A stretch of DNA of 23,612 nucleotides from Acidimicrobiia bacterium (GTDB lineage Bacteria > Actinomycetota > Acidimicrobiia > Acidimicrobiales > AC-14), in contig JAFAUA010000224.1 in the NCBI GenBank assembly GCA_019243595.1, positions 1 to 23,612 of the forward strand. Reading direction: 5' to 3'. The notes under the pieces were generated by a model. That model was not told where the DNA came from. It worked only from the letters and a program-made list of their open reading frames with translations, and ran no database searches. A program made the translations under genes and the position numbers. Below are positions 6,090 through 14,220 of this stretch, piece by piece (the stretch's first letter is position 1; each line of letters opens with the position of its first letter).

Positions 6090-7637
6090 ATGAGTGATAC
6101 CGCCGACGCCGTCGTCATCGGATCCGGGCCCAACGGCCTCGTCGCGGCGGCCATGCTGGCGCGAGCCGGTTGGTCCGTCACGGTGCTCGAACGCAACGAG
6201 GTCGCAGGTGGCGCCGTCGCCAGCGCGTCGCTGACCGAGCCCGGATATGTCCACGACCCGTTCTCCGCCTTCTACGGGCTGATGCACTTCTCGCCCGTGT
6301 TCCGCGAGCTCGAGCTTTACCGCCGCGTGCGCTGGGCGTCGTTCGAGCTGCCGGCCGGCGCGATGGTCGGACCCGGTCGCAGCGCGGCCGTCCGCACCGA
6401 CCCGGCGCTCACGTCGGCGGCGCTCGCCGGGATCAAAGGCGAGGACGGCGCGGCGTGGACCGACCTGTACGGCTGGTGGACCAAGGTCGGTCGCCGGTTC
6501 CTGAACGTCATCCTCAACCCCGTCGGTGCGGTGGGGCCGACGCTGCAGTTCGTCGGCGCGGCCGGCGTACGGGGGACGATCGACACCACGCGCATGTCCC
6601 TGGCATCGGCAGCCACCGTCGCTCGCGAGCGCTTCACGTCCGAAGAGGCGCGCGTGCTGTTCGCGGCGGGCATCAGCCACAGCGACGTCAATGTCAACGA
6701 CGCGGCGAGCACGCCGGGCGCCATCGCTCTCGCCATGGTCGCCCAGAGTCACAACATGCCGGTCCCCGTCGGCGGGGCCGGACGGCTGGCCGAAGGGCTG
6801 GTGTCAGCGGTGACCGACGCCGGCGGTCGAGTGCTCACCGGCCACGAGGTGACGCGCGTCGTCGTCGAGGGCAAGCGGGCCGTTGGGGTCGAGACCGCGG
6901 CTGGGCTGTCCGTGCGCGCCAAGCGTGCGGTGCTGGCCGACGCCGGTCCGCCGCGGCTGTTCCTCGGGCTGGTCGGCGCCGAACACCTGCCGTTCTCGTT
7001 CCTCGCCGGCATCCGCCGCTTCCGCTACGGCAGCGGGATCTTCAAGGTCGACCTGGCCCTCGACGGGCCCGCGGGTTGGGATGGCGAGGACCTCGATCGC
7101 TGCGGCGTCATCCACGTCCTCGGCGACCTCGACAACATGGCGCGCACGTCGACCCAGGTCGCGACCGGCGAGCTGCCGGACGAGCCCATGCTCGTCGTCG
7201 GACAGCCGACCGTCGCCGATCCCAGCCGGGCGCCCGATGGTGGCCATGTCATCTGGCTGGAGACGCACGTGCCACCGCGGCCGAAGGAAGGCGCGTGGCC
7301 GCAGATCCGCGAGCAGTACCTCGAGCGGGTGCTCGATCGCCTCGATCGACACGCCCCGGGACTACCCAGCCGAATTGTCGGCCAGGCCGTGCACACGCCC
7401 CAGGACCTGGAGGCGGCCAACCCCAACCTGGTCGACGGGGACCTCGGTGGCGGGTCCAACTCGCTCGACCAGCAGCTGGTATTCCGTCCGGTGCCGGGCT
7501 GGTTCCGGTATTCGACGCCGATCCGCGGCCTGTACCTGTGCTCGGCGTCCACCCACCCCGGCGGCGGCGTCCACGGCATGGTCGGCCGCAACTGCGCCAA
7601 GCGCGTCCTCAGAGACGCCGTTATTCGTCGAGTCTGA
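6090..7637 (+). CDS. FAD-dependent oxidoreductase, phytoene desaturase (CrtI)-like NAD(P)/FAD protein
   Basis: 515 residues from the ATG at 6090, 16 bp after the MBL stop. The frame extends upstream to 6018 but would overlap the MBL gene, and the FAD fold begins right at 6090. The N-terminal dinucleotide motif is VVIGSGPNGLVAA (Gly11, 13, 16) with acidic Glu34 closing the Rossmann strand. The C-terminus has the FAD-contacting CSASTHPGGGVHG motif typical of CrtI/amine-oxidase-like desaturases. Such proteins oxidise or isomerise polyenes and other lipophilic substrates; the substrate here is unknown. It is the last gene of the operon headed by the cNMP-binding protein and overlaps convergent lysA by 17 bp. 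Confidence 0.92.
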   Translation: MSDTADAVVIGSGPNGLVAAAMLARAGWSVTVLERNEVAGGAVASASLTEPGYVHDPFSAFYGLMHFSPVFRELELYRRVRWASFELPAGAMVGPGRSAAVRTDPALTSAALAGIKGEDGAAWTDLYGWWTKVGRRFLNVILNPVGAVGPTLQFVGAAGVRGTIDTTRMSLASAATVARERFTSEEARVLFAAGISHSDVNVNDAASTPGAIALAMVAQSHNMPVPVGGAGRLAEGLVSAVTDAGGRVLTGHEVTRVVVEGKRAVGVETAAGLSVRAKRAVLADAGPPRLFLGLVGAEHLPFSFLAGIRRFRYGSGIFKVDLALDGPAGWDGEDLDRCGVIHVLGDLDNMARTSTQVATGELPDEPMLVVGQPTVADPSRAPDGGHVIWLETHVPPRPKEGAWPQIREQYLERVLDRLDRHAPGLPSRIVGQAVHTPQDLEAANPNLVDGDLGGGSNSLDQQLVFRPVPGWFRYSTPIRGLYLCSASTHPGGGVHGMVGRNCAKRVLRDAVIRRV

Positions 7638-8928
7638 TCAGGTCCTCGTAAGTCTCGCGGCGGACGACGATGCGGCTGTCGCCGCCGCGCACGAAGACCA
7701 CGGCCGGGCGCGGGACCTTGTTGTAGTTGGAGCCCATCGAGAACCCGTAGGCGCCGGTGACTGGCGTGCAGAGAATGTCGCCGACGCTCAGCTCCTGAGG
7801 CACGCGTGCATCGCGCACGAGCACGTCGCCCGACTCACAGTGCTTGCCGACGACGGTAACTGTGCGCGGCCGCTCGGCGAGGGTGAGACGAGGCAGGAAG
7901 GCCTCGTAGCCGGAGCCGTAGAGCACCGGCCTGGGGTTGTCGCTCATGCCACCGTCGACGGAGACGTAGGTGCGCACGTCAGGGATCTCCTTGATCGTCC
8001 CGACCCGATAGAGGGTGACGGCGGCGGTGGCCGCGATGGCGCGGCCTGGTTCGGCCGTGATGCGCGCCGTGATCCCGTTGTCGGCGCACGCCTGCTTGAG
8101 CTCGTTCGCCCAGTCGCCGAGCTTCGGCGCCTCCTCACCCTCGACGTAGGGCACGCCGAGCCCGCCGCCGAGGCACAGTTCGTCGACGCCGGACTCCTTC
8201 ACGAACGGCGCCAGCAACTCGATGGCCTTCCCGTAGGAGTGCAGCAGGAAGATCTGGCTGCCGATGTGAGCGTGGATGCCAACGAGCTCCATCGCTGACG
8301 AGGCCTGGGCCCGGCGCACAGCCTCCATGGCGGCCCCGCTCGCCAGCCCGAAGCCGAACTTGGAGTCGACCTGGCCGGTCATCACGTACTCGTGGGTGTG
8401 GGCCTCGACGCCCGGCGTCACCCGGATCATCACCTTCGGCGTGCCGCCGAGGTCGGCGCCGATGCGTTCGATGCGGTCGAGCTCGGCGAAGCTGTCGACG
8501 ACGATGCGGCCGATACCCGCGTGCAGCGCGGTCCCGATCTCCTCGTCGGACTTGTTGTTGCCGTGCATGACCATGCGGTCGGGCGGCACGCCGGCCATCA
8601 GCGCCACGTACGCCTCACCGCCGGTCGCCACGTCGAGGATCAGACCCTCCTCGTTCACGAGGCGGGCCATCGCCTTGCACAGGAAGGCCTTCGCGCCGTA
8701 AGCCACGCCGTCGCCGAAAGCCGCCAGCGCCTCGTGGCACCGGTTGCGTAGGTGTTGCTCGTCGTAGACGAACAGCGGCGTGCCGTACTGCTCGGCCAGC
8801 TGCAGGACGTCGCAGCCGCCGATCGAAAGCCGCCCGTCCTCGGTGACGCGCGAGGTGTCCGGCAGCAGGTAGCGCCGGATGGCGCTGTTGCTGCCGATGT
8901 ACTGCCGGAGATCGGGCTGCTCACTCAT
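7621..8928 (-). CDS. lysA: Diaminopimelate decarboxylase
   Basis: 435 residues, usual length for LysA. It is a PLP-dependent alanine-racemase-fold enzyme that converts meso-diaminopimelate to L-lysine and CO2 in the cytosol. The PLP lysine is K80 in AYGAKAFL; ATGGEAYV, the glycine-rich LCLGGGLGVPY phosphate loop, EPGRAI, and the active-site CESGD motif (Cys near 363) are all present. The ATG at 8928 lies 7 bp after the argS stop with no Shine-Dalgarno, which suggests translational coupling. In many actinobacteria argS-lysA is followed by hom-thrC-thrB; here the next gene is a convergent oxidoreductase, so the threonine genes are not in this cluster. Confidence 0.97.
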   Translation of the reverse strand: MSEQPDLRQYIGSNSAIRRYLLPDTSRVTEDGRLSIGGCDVLQLAEQYGTPLFVYDEQHLRNRCHEALAAFGDGVAYGAKAFLCKAMARLVNEEGLILDVATGGEAYVALMAGVPPDRMVMHGNNKSDEEIGTALHAGIGRIVVDSFAELDRIERIGADLGGTPKVMIRVTPGVEAHTHEYVMTGQVDSKFGFGLASGAAMEAVRRAQASSAMELVGIHAHIGSQIFLLHSYGKAIELLAPFVKESGVDELCLGGGLGVPYVEGEEAPKLGDWANELKQACADNGITARITAEPGRAIAATAAVTLYRVGTIKEIPDVRTYVSVDGGMSDNPRPVLYGSGYEAFLPRLTLAERPRTVTVVGKHCESGDVLVRDARVPQELSVGDILCTPVTGAYGFSMGSNYNKVPRPAVVFVRGGDSRIVVRRETYEDLIRLDE

Positions 8929-8935
8929 GGCGACG

Positions 8936-10540
8936 TCACATGCTGTCCGGGGCGCTCACGCCGAGCAGGTCGAGGCCGATGGCGAGGCCGACGCGCGCCG
9001 CTTCCACCAGCCACAGCCGGGCTTGGGTGAGTTCGGGCGGGACATCGGTCCCGATCACATAGCAGTCGTGGTAAAACCCGTGGAAGCGTCCGGCCAAATC
9101 TCGGACCCACGTCGTCACCTTGTGCGGGGCTCGCTCGGCGCACGCGTTGCGGACGAGGTCGGGAAGCTCGGCGACGCTCCGTAAGATCTCGAGCTCCCGC
9201 TCGTGGGTGAGCAGCGAGAGATCGACGTCGGCGAGCGGCAGCCGTTCGACACCTTGCTCGGTGGCCGTCCGTCCGATGCCGGCGATGCGGGCGTGCGCCA
9301 TCTGTACGTAGAACACGGGGTTCTCCATGGCCTGGCTGCGGACCTTGTCGATGTCGAACACCTGCTTCGTGTCGATCGACTGCAGAAGGAAGGTGAGGCG
9401 CGCCGCGTCGGGCCCGACCTCGTCGATCACCTCCGACAGGGTGACGACGGTGCCCGACCGCTTCGACAGCTTCACCTCTTCGCCACCGCGCATGAGTGTC
9501 ACGAACTGGCCGAGGATGATCTCCAGCTCGTCGGGGTCGTGGCCGAGGGCCTGGACGCCGATCTTGAGCCGCTGCATGTAGCCATGGTGATCGGCGCCCC
9601 AGACGTCGATGAGCTGCTGGAACCCGCGGTTGAACTTGTCGCGGTGGTAGGCGATGTCCGGCAGGACATACGTCGGCTCGCCGTCGGACTTCACGAGCAC
9701 GCGGTCCTTGTCGTCGCCGAAGTCGGTGGTGCGCAGCCAGACGGCGCCGTCGGCGTCGTATACGACACCGTGGTCGCGGAGATCTTGCAACGTCGCCTCG
9801 ATGGCGCCCGACGCGACCATCGAGCGCTCACTGAACCACGTGTCGTAGTGCACGCCGAGACGGCCGAGCGTGTCGGCCACGTCCTTCTTCACCCGCTCGT
9901 AGCCCCACTCGAGAGGGTCGGCATCGTCGGGCATCTCTGCCGCCCACTCGGAGACGTACTCACCCTGGTAGCCCTCGTCGGGGACGGGCTGGCCCTGCTT
10001 GCGCGCCAGCAACGACTGGGCGAACAGCTGCATCTGCACGCCCCGGTCGTTCAGATAGAACTCGCGGTGCGGTGCGAAGCCGTCGCGCTCCAGCAGCCGG
10101 CACAACGAGTCGCCGTAGGCCGCCCACCGCCCGCCGCCCGCGTGCACGGGCCCGGTGGGGTTGGTCGACACGAACTCGACGTTCACCTTCACGCCGGCAC
10201 CGTCGTCATGGCGGGCGTAGCCCGCTTCGCCCTCCTCGACGACAGCCGTCAGCACGTCGTGCAGCCAGCTGTCGTGCAGACGGAAGTTGACGAAGCCCGG
10301 GCCGGCCACTTCGACGGACGCCACATGCTGCGGCGGCTCGTCGGTCAAAATCTTCGCGATCTCGGTCGCCAGCTCGCGCGGATTTCGCCCTGCCTTCCTG
10401 GCGGTGACGAGCGCGACGTTGCTCGACCAGTCGCCGTGGTCCCGCCGAGCCGGCTGCTCGAGGTGGATGTCATCAGGTGCGTCGACACCAACACGCGCCA
10501 AAGCGGCGCGCAGCGCGTCGGCGAGGTCGTCGCGGATCAT
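8936..10540 (-). CDS. argS: Arginyl-tRNA synthetase
   Basis: 534 residues, a class I synthetase that charges tRNA-Arg with arginine. Residues 1-90 form the Arg-specific N-terminal domain (HGDWSSNVAL; AGPGFVNFRL). The HIGH-equivalent is NPTGPVHAGGGRW with His133; the second His is Gly, as in mycobacterial ArgRS (HIGG), so this is a lineage feature rather than damage. The KMSKS-equivalent is KLSKRSGT near 357. The C-terminal DALR anticodon-binding domain includes ENPVFYVQMAHAR and ends in GVSAPDSM, close to the mycobacterial ending. ATG at 10540 lies 6 bp after the receiver gene stop, so REC-argS-lysA is likely one transcript. A tRNA-Arg gene starts about 430 bp away in the opposite direction. 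Confidence 0.98.
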   Translation of the reverse strand: MIRDDLADALRAALARVGVDAPDDIHLEQPARRDHGDWSSNVALVTARKAGRNPRELATEIAKILTDEPPQHVASVEVAGPGFVNFRLHDSWLHDVLTAVVEEGEAGYARHDDGAGVKVNVEFVSTNPTGPVHAGGGRWAAYGDSLCRLLERDGFAPHREFYLNDRGVQMQLFAQSLLARKQGQPVPDEGYQGEYVSEWAAEMPDDADPLEWGYERVKKDVADTLGRLGVHYDTWFSERSMVASGAIEATLQDLRDHGVVYDADGAVWLRTTDFGDDKDRVLVKSDGEPTYVLPDIAYHRDKFNRGFQQLIDVWGADHHGYMQRLKIGVQALGHDPDELEIILGQFVTLMRGGEEVKLSKRSGTVVTLSEVIDEVGPDAARLTFLLQSIDTKQVFDIDKVRSQAMENPVFYVQMAHARIAGIGRTATEQGVERLPLADVDLSLLTHERELEILRSVAELPDLVRNACAERAPHKVTTWVRDLAGRFHGFYHDCYVIGTDVPPELTQARLWLVEAARVGLAIGLDLLGVSAPDSM

Positions 10541-10546
10541 CGTCGC

Positions 10547-10924
10547 CTACCGGCGCGACTTGGCCAGGACCTTGTAGATCCGGTCGATGAGTTCCAGCGG
10601 GTCGAAGGGCTTTGTGACGTAGTCGTCGGCGCCCAGCTCGAGGCCGCGCTGGACGTCGGCGACCTGGGCCTTCGCCGACAGAAGGATCACAGGAAGCGCC
10701 GCAGTGTCCGGGTTCGAGCGCAGCGCTGCCAGCAACTCGAGACCGTTGACCTTCGGCATCATGATGTCGGAGATCACCAGGTCGGGCGGTTCGGCCTGTG
10801 CCATCCTCAGGCCCTCTTCGCCGTCGACCGCGGTGGCGACACCGATCCCCTCCAGCTCGAAGTTGACCTGAAGGAGTCGGAGAATCACCGGGTCGTCATC
10901 GACGACCAGCACCGACAGGGCCAT
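10547..10924 (-). CDS. Stand-alone response regulator receiver domain protein
   Basis: 125 residues consisting only of a CheY/PhoB-like receiver domain. Visible residues are the acidic triad D9/D10/D11, phosphoacceptor D53 (VISDIMMPK), S83 (LLSAK) and K105 (YVTKPFDP), so it should accept phosphate from a histidine kinase. There is no output domain and no histidine kinase gene in the window. It acts either by protein-protein contact or as a phosphotransfer intermediate. It is the first gene of the argS-lysA operon, with 6 bp to argS. The ATG is preceded by TACGCT and only 6 nt, with no Shine-Dalgarno, which suggests a leaderless or very short-leader transcript. Confidence 0.95.
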   Translation of the reverse strand: MALSVLVVDDDPVILRLLQVNFELEGIGVATAVDGEEGLRMAQAEPPDLVISDIMMPKVNGLELLAALRSNPDTAALPVILLSAKAQVADVQRGLELGADDYVTKPFDPLELIDRIYKVLAKSRR

Positions 10925-10930
10925 CGAGAG

Positions 10931-10936
10931 AGCGTA
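10931..10936 (-). promoter_or_regulatory. Candidate -10 box, leaderless start of the REC-argS-lysA operon
   Basis: On the minus strand TACGCT fits the actinobacterial TANNNT -10 consensus and ends 6 nt before the ATG at 10924. No -35 box is evident. Confidence 0.45.
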
Positions 10937-10947
10937 CCGGCGGCAGG

Positions 10948-10953
10948 TACGAT
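10948..10953 (+). promoter_or_regulatory. Candidate -10 box of the tRNA-Arg gene
   Basis: TACGAT lies 14 nt upstream of the tRNA 5' end, so transcription would start a few bases before the mature tRNA. No convincing -35 box is seen about 17 bp upstream. It is only 12 bp from the divergent -10 box of the receiver gene. Confidence 0.35.
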
Positions 10954-10967
10954 CTCGTCTTTCCCCC

Positions 10968-11042
10968 GCCCTCGTAGCTCAGGGGATAGAGCACCGGCCT
11001 CCGGAGCCGGGTGCGTAGGTTCGAATCCTACCGGGGGCACCA
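10968..11042 (+). tRNA. tRNA-Arg (anticodon CCG)
   Basis: A full cloverleaf folds by eye. The 7-bp acceptor stem pairs 10968-10974 with 11032-11038 (one T-G pair). The D stem is GCTC/GAGC, the anticodon stem is CCGGC/GCCGG with loop CTCCGGA, and the T stem is GTAGG/CCTAC with loop TTCGAAT. The anticodon CCG at 11001-11003 reads CGG (Arg). The discriminator is A at 11039 and CCA is encoded at 11040-11042. It ends 16 bp before the stop of the convergent kinase gene; no terminator hairpin is visible. Confidence 0.97.
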
Positions 11043-11058
11043 ACTCACGCAGCGGTGA

Positions 11059-14000
11059 CTAGGGGCGCAGTACCTCGTTGAGCTTGGTCGGCTTGCTGCC
11101 GCCCTTGGCGGAGCCGCCGTCGATGGCGTACATGGCCGACCCGACGCCCTGGAACGCGAGTGCGTGGCGGGGCGTGCGCATCGCCGGACCGGGATCCCAC
11201 GTCGAGCCGGTGGCGAGGTCGAACGACACGACCGTGCCGATGACATCGCTCGCGGTCTCCCCGCCGACCGCGTACAGGCGGCCGTTGACGACGGCGACAC
11301 CGAGGCCGTGGAGGGCCTGGGGCAGCGGCGGTCCCTTGGTCCACTTCCCGGTGCTGGGGTCGAAGCGCTCGAAGGCGGCAACGTCGTGGTTGACGTCGAG
11401 CTGCTGGCCGCCGACGGCGTACACGAACGCGCCGTCGGTTGCGACGCCGACGTAGTCACGCGGCGTTGGGATCGACGACGACTGCGTCCACGTCGTGCCG
11501 TCGAAGACGTCGGTCTCGGCCACGTCGTGACCATCGGCTTGGCCGCCGACGACGACTAACCGATCGCCCACGACGACAGCGCCGCCGGCGGCGCGCGGCA
11601 CGGGCATGGGGGCGAGCTCGACCCACCCCCCGTTGCGAAGGGCGAAGACCTTGTTCGACGGACCCTGGCCTCCCGGTCCGCTCCACCCGCCGAGCACGAC
11701 GACCTCGCCGTGATACGTCGCCGCCATAGCGCCGTGCAGCGGCGCGGGGAGCGCTGGGCCCGTGATCCACGAGTCGATGGTGGTGTCGTACCCCGCGACC
11801 TGATTGCTCAGGGCGAGGGCGCTGTCGAGTCCGCCGACCACCCACACGACGCTGCCTTGGACCGTGCTCCCGACCTCTTGCAGCGCCGTCGGTGCCTCGC
11901 GGAGGGTCTTCCACTGGGACGCGGCGTTCGCGCCCCCCGCCGCGCCGGTCGTGAACGGCAGGACCTCGGCGATGTTCGTCGCCGTGCCGTGGCTGGGAAT
12001 CTGGGCGCCGTCGATGGCGTAGAGAGACGTTCCCACCGTCGCGGCGACGAGGCCGTGACGTGCGGTGCGCATGGGCGGCAACGCCGACCACTGCTTCGTC
12101 CCCAGGTCGTAGGACTCGACTGTCGAGAACGCGCCCGTTGGGCTCTCGCCGCCGAGGGCGACGAGGCGAGTGCCGACAACCGAAGCTGCGAGGTCACCCC
12201 GCGCCGTCGGCATGTCGGCGACCTTCGACCAGGACCCGCCATTCGGATCGAAGCGGTCGACGGTGGCGACGTTCTTGTCGGCCGAAAGCATGCGGCCGCC
12301 GACGGCGTAGACGTGGGTGCCGTCGGATGCCGACGCGAGATGGTCGCGGGGCGTCGGCAGGTTGGGCCCGTCGCTCCAGCTCTTGCCGTCCCACACCTCG
12401 GTCTCGGGAACGAGCTTGCCGTTCGCCTGGCCGCCGAAGACAACGAGCTTGTTGCCGGCCACGGCCGCCGCTCCTGCCGCGCGCGCGTGCTTGAGGTGCG
12501 GCAGCGTGACCCACTTCCCGCCGCGCAGGGCAAACACCTGGTCCGACGTGGTCGCGTTGAGCACGCCGTTCTCGGGCACCCACCCACCGGCGACGACGAT
12601 CTCGTTGTTGTAGACAGCGGCCGTCTCGTGGTGCAGCGGGAGCGGGAGGTCGGGGCCGGCGCGCCAAGTGTTGGCCGCCTCGTCATAGCCCTCGACCTTC
12701 GTCGTCGACTGGTTGCCGTTCAGGCCACCGAGGACCCACGCGACGTTCCCCTGCACGGCGGCGGCCAGCTCCTGGCGCGGCGTCGGCGAGCTGGTCACCG
12801 GCGCCCACTGTCCGGCCACCAGGTTGGACGCCTTCGTGGTCGTCGCCTTCTTGCCCGAGCCACCCGACGCGACGAGGGCGACGATCAATCCGATGACCAC
12901 GACGGCAACGATGGGGACGGCGACCATCCAAGGCCGCCTTCGTGAGGTCGGCGTGGGCGCGCTGGGTGGCGGCGGAGGCGGCGCGACCGATGACGGCGGC
13001 TCGGCCGGCGGCGGCACGCTGGGCGCCGCCTGCGTCTCTGACGACAGCACGTTCGGCGCCGCCTGCGTCTCCTGCGGCGCGCTGGTGGCGGCAGCGGCTG
13101 CACTGGCCGGAAGCGGGGGCGACGTCCGCGGGAGATCCGGCAGCAGGGAGTTGACGGGAACCAGGTCCGGCGACGACGCCACCTCCTGGACGGCCGGCGT
13201 CTCACGGGGACCGACCGGCGGAGCCAGGGTCTCGGCAGCCGAGGGCCCCATCGATTGGCCGGTGGCGGCGCTCAACACCGGACCCGACGTGGACACGGCC
13301 ATCCCGCTCTCGGGGAGCCAGCGCGGTCCCCACGTCGCGCACGCGGCTTCCGCGAGCGCCACCGCGAACGACTCGGCGTCGGGGTAGCGGTCGTCCGGGT
13401 TGCGGGCCAGCGCCTGGGCCGTGACCTCGGCCAGCTTGCCTGGCACGTGAGGGGCGATGTCGAGGAGCGGCCGCGGCTCCTCGTGCACGTGCTTGTAGAG
13501 CATCGTGATCGGGTTGCTGTCCTCGGGGAACGGAAGCGTGCCCGCGAGAAGCTCGTAGAGCACGGTGCCGACTGCGTACACATCGGTCGCCGGGGTCAGC
13601 TCGCTCCCCATCGCCTGTTCGGGCGCCATGTATGCGGGCGTGCCGAGCACGTCGCCGGCGCGTGTGGCGACTGTCGCCGCGCCACCCACGACCTTGGCGA
13701 TGCCGAAGTCGGTGACCTTGAGGTCGCCACGTGCCGAGAACATGAGGTTCTCGGGCTTGACGTCACGATGCAGGACGCCGCGCCCGTGGGCGTAGCTCAG
13801 CGCGGACAGCGTTGCGATCGTCAACGCGCACGAGCTCTGTGTCGTCACGTTGCCGGCGTGCGCCCTGCTCCACAGTGTTCCGCCGGTCAGCCGCTCCATC
13901 ACCAGCATGCACAGACCGTCGTGTTCGACGAAGTCGTAGAGGGGCACGACGTGGGGATGGTCGAGACTGGCCAGCAGCCGCGCCTCGGCGACAAACCGGC

Positions 14001-14172
14001 TGCGCACTGCCGGGTCGGCACCGAACGACGGCGGCAGCTGCTTGATGGCGACGTCGCGGCCGAGCTGCCGGTGGCGGCCCGCGAGCACGACGCCCCACGC
14101 CCCCCGCCCCAGCTCGCCCTCGACCTCGTACAAGGGAAGGGCGGCTGCCACCGCCTCCTGGTCGAACGCCAT
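11059..14172 (-). CDS. Transmembrane Ser/Thr protein kinase with two extracellular Kelch propellers
   Basis: 1037 residues from the ATG at 14172 (an in-frame TTG at 14187 is possible). Residues 12-275 are a complete Hanks-type kinase: Gly loop GRGAWG, Lys44, Glu63, catalytic HRD 135-137 with VKPEN, DFG from Asp155, and APE in YMAPEQ. Residues 285-410 are a Pro/Ala/Ser/Thr-rich juxtamembrane linker. One membrane helix (VAVPIVAVVVIGLIVALVAS) lies near 415-437. The rest, about 447-1037, should be outside the cell and contains about twelve Kelch blades in two homologous sets of six, each blade with the GG and spaced Tyr/Trp pattern. The extracellular part presumably senses a ligand or wall component. 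A divergent FHA-FHA-ABC transporter starts 48 bp away and is the likely phosphorylation target. PASTA repeats, common in such kinases, are absent. Confidence 0.95.
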   Translation of the reverse strand: MAFDQEAVAAALPLYEVEGELGRGAWGVVLAGRHRQLGRDVAIKQLPPSFGADPAVRSRFVAEARLLASLDHPHVVPLYDFVEHDGLCMLVMERLTGGTLWSRAHAGNVTTQSSCALTIATLSALSYAHGRGVLHRDVKPENLMFSARGDLKVTDFGIAKVVGGAATVATRAGDVLGTPAYMAPEQAMGSELTPATDVYAVGTVLYELLAGTLPFPEDSNPITMLYKHVHEEPRPLLDIAPHVPGKLAEVTAQALARNPDDRYPDAESFAVALAEAACATWGPRWLPESGMAVSTSGPVLSAATGQSMGPSAAETLAPPVGPRETPAVQEVASSPDLVPVNSLLPDLPRTSPPLPASAAAAATSAPQETQAAPNVLSSETQAAPSVPPPAEPPSSVAPPPPPPSAPTPTSRRRPWMVAVPIVAVVVIGLIVALVASGGSGKKATTTKASNLVAGQWAPVTSSPTPRQELAAAVQGNVAWVLGGLNGNQSTTKVEGYDEAANTWRAGPDLPLPLHHETAAVYNNEIVVAGGWVPENGVLNATTSDQVFALRGGKWVTLPHLKHARAAGAAAVAGNKLVVFGGQANGKLVPETEVWDGKSWSDGPNLPTPRDHLASASDGTHVYAVGGRMLSADKNVATVDRFDPNGGSWSKVADMPTARGDLAASVVGTRLVALGGESPTGAFSTVESYDLGTKQWSALPPMRTARHGLVAATVGTSLYAIDGAQIPSHGTATNIAEVLPFTTGAAGGANAASQWKTLREAPTALQEVGSTVQGSVVWVVGGLDSALALSNQVAGYDTTIDSWITGPALPAPLHGAMAATYHGEVVVLGGWSGPGGQGPSNKVFALRNGGWVELAPMPVPRAAGGAVVVGDRLVVVGGQADGHDVAETDVFDGTTWTQSSSIPTPRDYVGVATDGAFVYAVGGQQLDVNHDVAAFERFDPSTGKWTKGPPLPQALHGLGVAVVNGRLYAVGGETASDVIGTVVSFDLATGSTWDPGPAMRTPRHALAFQGVGSAMYAIDGGSAKGGSKPTKLNEVLRP
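13022..13071. repeat. 17-bp direct repeat in the kinase linker
   Basis: GGCGCCGCCTGCGTCTC occurs at 13022-13038 and again, identical, at 13055-13071. The offset is 33 bp (11 codons), so the frame is kept. It encodes a repeated ETQAAP stretch in the disordered juxtamembrane linker, probably a recent slippage duplication. Confidence 0.8.
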
Positions 14173-14183
14173 AAGGGTTTCGA

Positions 14184-14189
14184 ACAATA
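14184..14189 (-). promoter_or_regulatory. Candidate -10 box of the Kelch kinase gene
   Basis: TATTGT on the minus strand ends 11 nt before the ATG at 14172. There is no Shine-Dalgarno between them, so the transcript would have a leader of only a few nucleotides. The box would fall partly within the coding region if the TTG at 14187 were used. Confidence 0.4.
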
Positions 14190-14206
14190 GGCGGTTAAGC
14201 GGCGGC

Positions 14207-14212
14207 TAGGTT
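14207..14212 (+). promoter_or_regulatory. Candidate -10 box of the FHA-ABC transporter gene, leaderless
   Basis: TAGGTT ends 8 nt before the GTG at 14221, a spacing that would start transcription at or next to the start codon. No Shine-Dalgarno is present. Confidence 0.4.
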
Positions 14213-14220
14213 TTGGCCGC

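Noticed and set aside
10140..10147. Apparent loss of the second His in the ArgRS HIGH motif
   Set aside because: Mycobacterial ArgRS has HIGG at the same place, so HAGG is a normal lineage variant.
10968..11042. tRNA-Arg as an integration site of a mobile element
   Set aside because: No integrase, no repeated tRNA 3' end and no shift in composition were seen near it.
9203..11062. A 619-codon plus-strand open frame opposite argS, the receiver gene and the tRNA
   Set aside because: It runs straight through the tRNA gene and has no family motifs; it is an antisense shadow.
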